Assembly: GCA_012839085.1 (NCBI GenBank)
Contig: DUNZ01000086.1
Span: forward strand, 1-39,846
Origin: Clostridiales bacterium
GTDB taxonomy: Bacteria > Bacillota > Clostridia > Lachnospirales > Lachnospiraceae
Direction of reading: 5' to 3'
DNA: 39,846 nucleotides
Shown here: positions 1-6,804 of the stretch, in pieces
Layout: every line of letters begins with the position of its first letter
Numbering within the stretch: the stretch's first letter is position 1
Translations under genes and position numbers: made by a program
Notes under the pieces: generated by a model
What the model saw: only the letters and a program-made list of their open reading frames with translations
The model's database searches: none
What the model was told of the DNA's origin: nothing

Positions 1-75
1 ACTCCAACTCCATAATCAACAATTTAATTAGTTTACATTTATAAAATATTTTGACTCCAAGTGGAGGTTTGTTTT

Positions 76-444
76 GTGAGCAAATTAGTTAAATCAAATA
101 ATAAGGGATTTTCCTTAGTAGAAATAGTTATTGTAGTAGCCATTTTAGCTATTCTTTCCGCATTACTCGTTCCAAGAATCATTGATTCTGTAACAGAGGC
201 AAAGGTGCAAAAGAAAATAGCCGATGCCCGAATGTTGGCTAGTGAAGTGGTTACATACAATACCTTGGCAAAGTTAGAGGGTAGAGCTACGATTCCAAAT
301 CCCTTGCCAGCAACAGAAGTGGAGTTAACAAAAGCTATGTTGGATTCGACTTATTTGGAACTTCCGGACGATGATAGTTTTCCGGATACCAGTATTGTGA
401 AGATTTATGTTGATTCAGAAGGGAATACGTCCCTTGTGTATTGA
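76..444 (+). CDS. Type IV pilin-like prepilin (major-type)
   Basis: This is a class III-signal prepilin of 122 residues, the kind of subunit that polymerises into a type IV pilus or pseudopilus. The N-terminus has a short basic leader ending in Lys-Gly11, then FSLVEIVIVV, so the leader peptidase (PilD type) would cut after Gly11 and leave the conserved Glu at mature position 5. A hydrophobic helix follows to about residue 33, then a small acidic globular part. The GTG at 76 is chosen over the in-frame GTG at 61, because GGAGG at 63-67 sits 8 nt before it and is a good ribosome-binding site. A hairpin terminator follows about 80 nt downstream, so this gene can be transcribed separately from the minor pilins. 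Single-gene expression of the abundant subunit is common in pilus loci. That it is the major pilin is inferred from this layout and its size. Confidence 0.85.
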   Translation: MSKLVKSNNKGFSLVEIVIVVAILAILSALLVPRIIDSVTEAKVQKKIADARMLASEVVTYNTLAKLEGRATIPNPLPATEVELTKAMLDSTYLELPDDDSFPDTSIVKIYVDSEGNTSLVY

Positions 445-521
445 TTATCTTAGGAATATAAGAAAAACAACTTAATGAAACAATGGTTGCATTGGTTAAT
501 TTGAGTCTATCCCAGATTAGT

Positions 522-551
522 AAGGGGGGAACGCAAAAGTGCTCCCCCTTT
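522..551 (+). terminator. Probable intrinsic terminator after the first pilin gene
   Basis: An AAGGGGG arm pairs with CCCCCTT across a loop of about 14 nt and is followed by a T-rich stretch (tttctatat). It lies about 80 nt after the pilin stop codon. Confidence 0.6.
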
Positions 552-914
552 CTATATCTGATTTAGAATATGTTTTCTAGAAGTTTAGTGTGAAGTGTTT
601 ATTTAAGAAGGATTAATTTAATTCCTTAATCGAAGTCCTTGTCGAAATGATGATAATGGAAAGAGTGGGACAAGTTTATTATTTAATGAAATGGAAGACA
701 ATCATCCATTATTTGGTTGGTTTATATAAATAAAATATTTTAATAACCTGTAGAAGCATGGTTGTCCTTAAAAATATTGAGGAATAGACTAGGGCTTTAC
801 ATTACATATTTATAGATTTGTAGAAATTTTAAAAGTTTAATAGAATCAATTTTCAGGTTTTATTGACAAATATATAATTAAAACAAGTGAAAGATATAAA
901 GGGGGCTGTATCAT
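552..914. other. AT-rich intergenic stretch without a convincing gene
   Basis: No ORF with a ribosome-binding site was found. The best small ORF (647-733, 28 codons) has no Shine-Dalgarno sequence. A TTGACA box lies at 863-868, but no -10 box is found at the usual distance. GACAATCAT (697-705) could pair over about 50 nt with ATGGTTGTC (758-766), with one G-T wobble. The final bases hold the GGGGG ribosome-binding site for the TTG-start gene at 915. The stretch probably contains the promoter of the minor-pilin/PilMNO operon, but the sequence does not identify it clearly. Confidence 0.5.
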
Positions 915-1379
915 TTGAGTGATGAAGCATCAAAAAAAATATCTTATAATAATACAGGAACAACCCTTGTGGAACTTCTAATATCGATTGTCATCCTCGC
1001 ATTTGTTATAGGTATATTTTTATCCGTATTTCAATATTCAAACCGTACCAATATTGATACCCATGAGTTAGTGGATGGGACTTATGTGGTTCAGACCTGG
1101 ATGGAAAAATTATATGCTATAAGTGAATCTTCTTCTGTAACGGATATCTCTACATTAAAAGATCAGGTCAATAGTGATGGTAGTTTTAGTGTTACAGTAT
1201 CTGGGTCAGATTATACTTTTAAAAAAGAAACAGATGGATTCTATATTATGATTACAATTTCAACGGATACTTATGCTTCACTCTCATCCGATTTATATAA
1301 AGTGGTGGTCAGAGCTTATCATGATTCTGCTTACAGTGAGTTGGCAGCAATAATGGAAGGTATCATTAATTTGGATTAG
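915..1379 (+). CDS. Minor pilin / pseudopilin with prepilin leader
   Basis: A prepilin-like protein of 154 residues. The leader ends at Gly15 and is followed by TTLVELLISIVILAF, giving the conserved Glu at mature position 5 and a membrane-spanning polymerisation helix. The rest is a soluble domain rich in Ser, Thr and Tyr with no family that I recognise. It starts with TTG at 915; GGGGG at 901-905 provides the ribosome-binding site, and no other start gives the full leader. It is the first gene of a tight run (2 nt to the next gene) continuing through two further prepilin-like genes into pilM, pilN and pilO, so it is most likely a minor pilin helping to prime or cap the filament. It could equally be called a GspI/GspJ-like pseudopilin; the sequence does not separate these. 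Confidence 0.8.
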   Translation: MSDEASKKISYNNTGTTLVELLISIVILAFVIGIFLSVFQYSNRTNIDTHELVDGTYVVQTWMEKLYAISESSSVTDISTLKDQVNSDGSFSVTVSGSDYTFKKETDGFYIMITISTDTYASLSSDLYKVVVRAYHDSAYSELAAIMEGIINLD

Positions 1380-1393
1380 GAATGAGGAATCTT

Positions 1394-1861
1394 ATGAAAA
1401 ATAACAAGGGTACTACCTTAATTGAATTAGTTATTGTTGTTGGTATTATTACAACTATTATCGCAGTAATTGCAGCATTCTATATTAGTGGGGTGAAGGG
1501 ATTTGCTAGGGAGGCGTCGACTGCAGATAATCAATTTAAGGTAAGGCGGTCTTCTAATGATATAGGTAGGGAAATCCGTAGAGCCTCCAACATAACAATT
1601 AATTCTGGGAAGTTAGAATTGGAGTATACAGATGGGACAAAAAAAGTATATCGATTAGAGGATCAAATAATAAAAGTCGATCTTTATATTAAGGATGCCA
1701 TGGGGGGATATAGTTATAACGATACCAGCGAACTTGTCAAAGGGATTAAGACTTTTGATATTTCAATGAATACAGAGCAGATTACCATGAAAATTGAAAG
1801 TTTGGAAAATACAGAAGGTTTTACCTATCAGTTAGTATCAGAGATATCAATTAGAAAGTAG
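1394..1861 (+). CDS. Minor pilin / pseudopilin, GspJ/PilW-like
   Basis: A third prepilin-like protein of 155 residues. Its very short leader (MKNNKG) ends in Gly6, followed by TTLIELVIVVGI with Glu at mature position 5. The body contains a stretch around FKVRRSSNDIGREIRRAS, typical of minor pilins of the PilW/GspJ kind, where a helix precedes the beta domain. The ATG at 1394 is preferred because GAGGAA at 1384-1389 precedes it by about 5 nt. The upstream in-frame ATG at 1382 would add four residues and has a weaker site. It is followed after 8 nt by the PilX-like gene. In the wider family such proteins join the tip complex of the pilus; that role here is inferred from order and signal sequence. 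Confidence 0.8.
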   Translation: MKNNKGTTLIELVIVVGIITTIIAVIAAFYISGVKGFAREASTADNQFKVRRSSNDIGREIRRASNITINSGKLELEYTDGTKKVYRLEDQIIKVDLYIKDAMGGYSYNDTSELVKGIKTFDISMNTEQITMKIESLENTEGFTYQLVSEISIRK

Positions 1862-1869
1862 GTGGGGTT

Positions 1870-3315
1870 ATGGGTGATTCATTCTTAAAAGACAATAAAG
1901 GATATGCGATGGTAATTACCCTGATAGCATTATTAGTCCTAGGTGTATTAAGTACAGCCATATTAAGTGCAACAACCAGTAATTTGAAAAGTAGCTTTGT
2001 TGAACGCGAATTTCAGTCTTCCTATTATATAGCTGAAACAGGAGTAGTATATGTGGCAGAAGAATTAAAAAAAGATATCATGGACATTTACAATGCAACA
2101 TCATCTGAAACAGAATTTTTTACTGCTTTGGAAATTAGTTATTGTTATGGACCTAGAATATTGGATGCATCTGTATTTGATGCACAATATGCATCAATTC
2201 CTAAAGCAGAGGTATCACTACAACGGATGAATCCCAGTGAAACAAATCCTCGAACTTATGCCTTGGTATCCTGTGGAACGGTAGATGAGATAACAAGAAC
2301 AGTGATGAAAACATTTTCCTTAGAATGGAAACCAGATGCTAGTTTAGGGGATTTAATCTCAGTATATGCACTAGGGAATATAGAAATTAGCAATGGTGAG
2401 ATTGTTGGCCCTATTGGAACAAATGGGGACATAAATATTTCTGGCTGGCCTAAAATAGAGGATTATTATTTAACCAGTGGAGGAAGTTTAACTTCGGAAA
2501 ATACTGAGTGGTCAAAACCTCATAATAATAGAGTGAAAAGTAAGATTGAACTTCCCGCTCCGAAAAGTTATGAGCTACCACCCTTTCCTAGCTTTCCCAA
2601 TGAGACAGATTGTGATGTGCAACCAGCCGTATCTATTAGTAATACAGATAATGCTCGGATTATTAACTTAACAAATGCCTTAACATATATTCCGAATATA
2701 AATATAGAGAGTGATGCAAAGGTAATAATTCAGCTAAATGATATGAATCATAAACTATTAATTAACGACATTACTATCCCTCAGGGGAAAATTGAGTTAC
2801 AAGGTAATGGTACTTTGAAGGTTTACCTGAGAAATAATATTTCATTAGGTGCAGGTTCTGTAATTAATCCACCAGCGAGTAACCAAGAAGAGGATATTAA
2901 AGAAGCAGTGGAGAGACTTGCTTTTTATATAAAGGGTACGGAAGATCCATCTACATATAAAAGTATAGTATTATCAGGAGCACAAAAAATTTATGGCTCT
3001 TTGTATGCGGAAGATGGAAATATCGATATTACAGCAGGATCAGGATTTCAAGGGAATATTGTAACAGGTGGTGCTAGTGTTAAATTTAGTGGTGGTACAT
3101 CGACTATAACCCAGATGGTATTTGCGCCTAATGCAACCGTTGAAATGTCAGGAAGCGGTACAGTTTATGGACCAATCGTAGCAAACACATTCAAAATGTC
3201 CGGTGGAGCATATGTCGAGTATAATCCTGCTGAAGGTATCACACATGACCCATTCTTTAATGAACCTACATTAGATGATTTGATACAGTCAGAAAGTACT
3301 ATAAGAGAAAAGTAA
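1870..3315 (+). CDS. PilX-like tip pilin with long beta-rich C-terminal domain
   Basis: A 481-residue pilus-associated protein. It has a prepilin-type leader ending at Gly11, then YAMVITLIALLVLGV, but position 5 of the mature helix is Ile instead of Glu. Loss of Glu5 is the hallmark of the filament-tip subunit (GspK/PilX class), which is added first and needs no partner below it. Residues about 40-60 (FQSSYYIAETG) match the PilX N-terminal pattern. The second half (about 160-460) is rich in Gly, Ser, Asn and Ile with regular short strands, such as IVLSGAQKIYGSLYAEDGNI and APNATVEMSGSGTVYGPI. This looks like a right-handed beta-helix of the type found in PilX-like proteins with DUF7305-like tails. 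It starts at ATG 1870 after AGGTGGGG. As the probable exposed tip it is a candidate adhesin; that is inference. Confidence 0.8.
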   Translation: MGDSFLKDNKGYAMVITLIALLVLGVLSTAILSATTSNLKSSFVEREFQSSYYIAETGVVYVAEELKKDIMDIYNATSSETEFFTALEISYCYGPRILDASVFDAQYASIPKAEVSLQRMNPSETNPRTYALVSCGTVDEITRTVMKTFSLEWKPDASLGDLISVYALGNIEISNGEIVGPIGTNGDINISGWPKIEDYYLTSGGSLTSENTEWSKPHNNRVKSKIELPAPKSYELPPFPSFPNETDCDVQPAVSISNTDNARIINLTNALTYIPNINIESDAKVIIQLNDMNHKLLINDITIPQGKIELQGNGTLKVYLRNNISLGAGSVINPPASNQEEDIKEAVERLAFYIKGTEDPSTYKSIVLSGAQKIYGSLYAEDGNIDITAGSGFQGNIVTGGASVKFSGGTSTITQMVFAPNATVEMSGSGTVYGPIVANTFKMSGGAYVEYNPAEGITHDPFFNEPTLDDLIQSESTIREK

Positions 3316-3327
3316 TGGAGGAAATCA

Positions 3328-4437
3328 ATGGGGAAAAAATATAAAGATTCTCTAGAAATATTTCGAAATGGTGAGTTAACCTTATTACAAAAACAAAAAC
3401 CAATCATAGGTTTAGATATTGGCTCTACATCTATTAAATTAGCTTATATGAAAAAGAATTTTATTTTCGATAAATGGGCTTGTGAAACTATGCCCAGTGG
3501 AATAATTAATCAAGGGAGGATTGAGGCGATCAGTCCTCTTGTAGACATCATAAAGAAGCTTCGAAAGACCTATAAAATAAGGACGAAACACTGTGCCATA
3601 TTTTTGTCTTCTAGCGAATTAATTGTTAGGGAGTTAAGACTTCCAGAAATGAATGAAGATCAAATTATGGAGAATATCAAGCAGGAAATAATCAGTTTAT
3701 TGCCATTGGGTCACGATGAATATTGGATCGATTATAAAATTCTGGAGTATTTAAAACCAGAGAAAGAAAAAGGTGGCTTATATCGTATACTGGTTGCAGC
3801 CATACCTAAAAGCTTGGTTAATGATTATATCATTACTATGAAAAGAGCTGGGTTAAAACTTTTATATATCGATGTATTACCTAGCATACTAGGAAAGTTA
3901 AGTAAATATTTGATGATGAAAGGTAAACTGGATAAAAAGAACAACACTTGTTTCATTGATTTTGGAGCAAAGACAACACAGATTATTATATTAAAAGATA
4001 ATAATTATTACATACATAAAACGATAAATAATGGAGGAGAATACCTTACTTCTTTGATTGCAATGAAGTTAAATACGGATAATCTAGCAGCGGAAGAATA
4101 TAAAGTTAATATAAATTTCTTTACGGAGGAAAAAGATGCTGCTTTAAAACAGCAGGTTACCGATTATTTTGATTATCTAATTAGGGACATCGAGAGAACC
4201 TTAGAGTTTTTTAATCGTAATAGTCATGAGCAGGTAGAGCGCATTTTTCTAATGGGTGGAGGTTCCATGCTGGAAGGGTTGGCTCAATACATTAGTCGTC
4301 AGTTATCAATAGAAGTACAATTGATAGCGGATGTTCTGGAGGAATACCAAGAAGTCGGTGCGATTAGTAGACATGTTTCGGCCTTGTCTCAGGCGATAGG
4401 AGTAACCATGAGAGAGGAGTGGAGACATGAGAGATGA
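3328..4437 (+). CDS. pilM: Type IV pilus assembly ATPase-like protein PilM
   Basis: PilM is an actin/FtsA-like cytoplasmic protein that forms a ring at the inner face of the membrane and links the assembly motor to PilN. The phosphate-1 loop is visible as GLDIGSTSIKLAY at residues 28-40, with a second nucleotide loop at CFIDFGAKTTQIII (about 209-222) and an adenosine-type loop IFLMGGGSMLEGL (about 306-318). Length (369 aa) is normal for the family. The start is ATG 3328 with GGAGG eight bases upstream. It follows the PilX-like gene by 12 nt and overlaps pilN by 11 nt, so translation is probably coupled. The next gene product begins with the INLIP motif that PilM binds, which supports this assignment independently. 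Confidence 0.92.
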   Translation: MGKKYKDSLEIFRNGELTLLQKQKPIIGLDIGSTSIKLAYMKKNFIFDKWACETMPSGIINQGRIEAISPLVDIIKKLRKTYKIRTKHCAIFLSSSELIVRELRLPEMNEDQIMENIKQEIISLLPLGHDEYWIDYKILEYLKPEKEKGGLYRILVAAIPKSLVNDYIITMKRAGLKLLYIDVLPSILGKLSKYLMMKGKLDKKNNTCFIDFGAKTTQIIILKDNNYYIHKTINNGGEYLTSLIAMKLNTDNLAAEEYKVNINFFTEEKDAALKQQVTDYFDYLIRDIERTLEFFNRNSHEQVERIFLMGGGSMLEGLAQYISRQLSIEVQLIADVLEEYQEVGAISRHVSALSQAIGVTMREEWRHER

Positions 4438-5029
4438 TATTAATCTGATTCCTAAAAAGCAACCCATAGTTTCTAAGAAGGTTTTATCTATCATAATCCT
4501 AATTTGTCTGATAGGCTTATCATGTATTGGTTTTTTTGGAGTTTATTTACCGAATCAAAGGAAAAATAAAATAGAAACCGATATAGCATTGAAAAACCAG
4601 GAGTTGCAGTTGTATGCTAATGTTGACGAAGAGTACGAGAAATTAATGGAGCAAATTTTAGAATTAAAAAATAACAATAGTATAGTTGAAGAATTAAGTG
4701 ATAATAATAAAAAGTTTTCAGAGATACTAAAGGACTTACAGGCTTCTATACCCAAAGCGGTTACCATGAATGATTTGTCTTATAATGATGGTGTTTTAAC
4801 ACTAAATGCCAGTACATCCAATATTATTGATGTTGCTAGGTTTATGGTTAAGTTGAGACAATTAGAATATATACAAAGTGTTAAGTTTTCCTCTATTGAT
4901 TCCAAAGAAGTAAAAGAAAGTAGTGAAGACAGTAAGGATACCTTTGATTTTCACTTATCGGTTGAGTTTGTTAATAATGAAACAAAGGATATTGAGATTG
5001 AAGATCAAGTAGAGGAAGGGGTGGACTAG
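4427..5029 (+). CDS. pilN: Type IV pilus assembly protein PilN
   Basis: A bitopic membrane protein of 200 residues. The short cytoplasmic N-terminus is MRDDINLIPKK, containing the INLIP motif known to dock into PilM. A single transmembrane helix spans about residues 19-40. A coiled-coil segment (about 45-95) follows, then a small ferredoxin-like domain containing IPKAVTMNDLSYNDGVLTL, typical of PilN. The last 35 residues are very acidic. It overlaps pilM by 11 nt and is 1 nt from pilO. PilN and PilO form heterodimers that join the cytoplasmic PilM ring to the pilus outside the membrane. As a Gram-positive system, no PilP or PilQ follows. Confidence 0.88.
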   Translation: MRDDINLIPKKQPIVSKKVLSIIILICLIGLSCIGFFGVYLPNQRKNKIETDIALKNQELQLYANVDEEYEKLMEQILELKNNNSIVEELSDNNKKFSEILKDLQASIPKAVTMNDLSYNDGVLTLNASTSNIIDVARFMVKLRQLEYIQSVKFSSIDSKEVKESSEDSKDTFDFHLSVEFVNNETKDIEIEDQVEEGVD

Positions 5030-5030
5030 T

Positions 5031-5675
5031 ATGAATTTATCAAAAAGAGAACGAGTATTAATTATTGGGTCTGCCATAATTTTGATTATTGTAATATTTC
5101 TATATTATTACTATTTTCCCTTAAAAAAAGAAATAGAAAATATGGAAACACAATTACAAGAGGTTCTTTTACAAGTAGAGGATGGTCAACGAAAAAAAGA
5201 ATTAGTTAATGATTTGCAGGAAGAGCTGAATAATCTTCAGTTAGCTCAGTCAGAAAGTAAGGAATATCTTATCTCTTCACTTGATGAACCGGAGATAATA
5301 TCCTATATTAGCAGAATTATGGGCAACCAAGGTGAATTGAAGTCATTAAGTTTTAGTGGAGTTACGGATAGAGAAATCTATGTGAGTGGAGATTTAGGAC
5401 TAAAATTTGAGACAAATTATAATGAGTTAAAGAAAATCATAGAAAAGTTTGAAAATGGTGAATATTTTACGACATTAAATAACGTGAGAATTGATAAGAA
5501 AGAAAAAGAAGAATCGAGTAATGAAGAAACAAATGAGGAAAGAGAGAAAACAAATAAAAACACTCTAGATGTAGATTGTGGTATTCGTTTTTATGCGAAA
5601 GAAGCAAACTGGGATGGAACAGGTGATTATATTTTTATGGAAGGAGAGTTTAGTAAATCTAATATATTCGAATAA
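5031..5675 (+). CDS. pilO: Type IV pilus assembly protein PilO
   Basis: A bitopic membrane protein of 214 residues: short N-terminal tail, one transmembrane helix at about 9-27, then a coiled coil (about 30-75) and a C-terminal alpha/beta domain containing LKFETNYNELKKIIEKFENG, the usual PilO pattern. A low-complexity Glu/Lys/Asn insert lies around residues 155-175. Identification rests on fold pattern and its position directly after pilN, as primary sequence in this family is weakly conserved. It ends the operon: an 8-bp GC-containing hairpin follows 13 nt after the stop codon. Confidence 0.83.
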   Translation: MNLSKRERVLIIGSAIILIIVIFLYYYYFPLKKEIENMETQLQEVLLQVEDGQRKKELVNDLQEELNNLQLAQSESKEYLISSLDEPEIISYISRIMGNQGELKSLSFSGVTDREIYVSGDLGLKFETNYNELKKIIEKFENGEYFTTLNNVRIDKKEKEESSNEETNEEREKTNKNTLDVDCGIRFYAKEANWDGTGDYIFMEGEFSKSNIFE

Positions 5676-5687
5676 GATTATACATGG

Positions 5688-5718
5688 AGAGCAGGAGGAA
5701 GAAAACCTGCTCTTCTTT
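5688..5718 (+). terminator. Intrinsic terminator of the pilus operon
   Basis: AGAGCAGG (5688-5695) pairs perfectly with CCTGCTCT (5706-5713) around a 10-nt purine loop, followed by tctttaaat. It separates the pilus genes from the glycan locus. Confidence 0.8.
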
Positions 5719-5759
5719 AAATGATTTTATTGGTACAGATAAGTATTTTCACAAAATAA

Positions 5760-5788
5760 TGGAAAAGCTACCTATTATCATGTATAAT
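5760..5788 (+). promoter_or_regulatory. Candidate vegetative promoter of the glycan locus
   Basis: TGGAAA (5760-5765), a 17-bp spacer and a perfect TATAAT (5783-5788) lie 35 bp before the start of the first glycosyltransferase gene and just after the pilus terminator. The -35 box matches four of six consensus bases. Confidence 0.6.
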
Positions 5789-5823
5789 AAAGAGAATAGG
5801 TTACAAGGTTAAGAAGGTATTGT

Positions 5824-6804
5824 ATGGAAATGATAGATGACTTATCCAATCAAAAACGAAGCGAAAATTCCCTATTATCCATAGTAATCCCGGTCTACCA
5901 AGAGGGAAGTCATATAAGATCTTCCATCGGGGTAATTAAAGGGGTTTTATTGGAGAATCAAATTCCATATGAATTTATCCTCGTGGACGATGGGTCCAGG
6001 GATAATTCTTGGGAAGAAATCAAGCTTTTGGTTCAAGAGGATTCCAATATTACGGCACTTAGGTTAAGTAGGAATTTTGGCAAGGAATCAGCCCTATGTG
6101 CTGGCATTGATTATGCCAATGGCGATATGGTTTTAACCATGGATGCAGATTTACAGCATCCCCCCAGTCTAATACCAGAGATGGTGAAAGCATGGCGGGA
6201 TGAGGGCTATGATGTAATAGAAGGATTAAAGAGTTCTCGGGGCAAGGAGAATCGATTTTATCGAGCCTGTGCCAGATTATTTTACTATATTATTTTTAAA
6301 ACAGCGGATGTTGACTTGGGCAATGCATCCGATTTTAAGCTTTTGGATCGGAGAGTAGTGGAGGCCTGGAAGGAAATGCCGGAACGTGCCACCTTCTTTC
6401 GGGGAATGTCTGCCTGGGTTGGTTTTGAACGCAAGCAGATTCGTTTTGATGTGGCTGAGAGGGTGAATGGAAGGACAAAATGGTCTTTCACCCGATTGAT
6501 TCGTTTGGCTGTGAATGCCATCACCTCATATACGTCGGTACCCCTTCATTGCATAACGGTATTAGGACTTATTATGTTTTTTGGAGCCATTATCTTGGGG
6601 GCTCAAACTCTTTTTATGAAATTTTCCGGAAGGGCAACCAGTGGTTTTACTACCGTAATCCTATTACAACTTATTATAGGTAGTTCGATTATGGTTAGTC
6701 TTGGGATTATAGGGATTTATCTCACCAGAATATACAAAGAAGTAAAAGGAAGACCAAGATATCTTATATCGAAATGCATCAAAGGTGGTGGAACGAAGTG
6801 TTAG
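5824..6804 (+). CDS. Polyprenyl-phosphate glycosyltransferase, GtrB/DPMS-like (GT2)
   Basis: A membrane-anchored GT2 enzyme expected to move a sugar from a nucleotide donor onto undecaprenyl phosphate at the cytoplasmic face. The GT-A fold is clear: SIVIPVYQEG near residue 20, the nucleotide-binding VDDGSRDNS (about 57-65), RNFGKESAL, the metal-binding DADLQHPP (about 107-114), and the RTKWSFTRL stretch (about 218-226) typical of GtrB/DPMS enzymes. Two transmembrane helices follow, at about 242-264 and 275-302. Length (326 aa) matches GtrB. ATG 5824 has AAGAAGG seven bases upstream. It overlaps the following GT-C-like membrane protein, the usual partner that uses a polyprenyl-phosphate sugar on the outside of the cell. 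Which sugar it transfers cannot be read from sequence. Confidence 0.9.
   Translation: MEMIDDLSNQKRSENSLLSIVIPVYQEGSHIRSSIGVIKGVLLENQIPYEFILVDDGSRDNSWEEIKLLVQEDSNITALRLSRNFGKESALCAGIDYANGDMVLTMDADLQHPPSLIPEMVKAWRDEGYDVIEGLKSSRGKENRFYRACARLFYYIIFKTADVDLGNASDFKLLDRRVVEAWKEMPERATFFRGMSAWVGFERKQIRFDVAERVNGRTKWSFTRLIRLAVNAITSYTSVPLHCITVLGLIMFFGAIILGAQTLFMKFSGRATSGFTTVILLQLIIGSSIMVSLGIIGIYLTRIYKEVKGRPRYLISKCIKGGGTKC

Noticed and set aside
647-733. Small ORF of 28 codons in the pilus intergenic region
   Set aside because: No ribosome-binding site and no recognisable sequence.
863-900. TTGACA with TATAAA as a promoter of the minor-pilin operon
   Set aside because: The spacing is about 26 bp, too long for a normal vegetative promoter.
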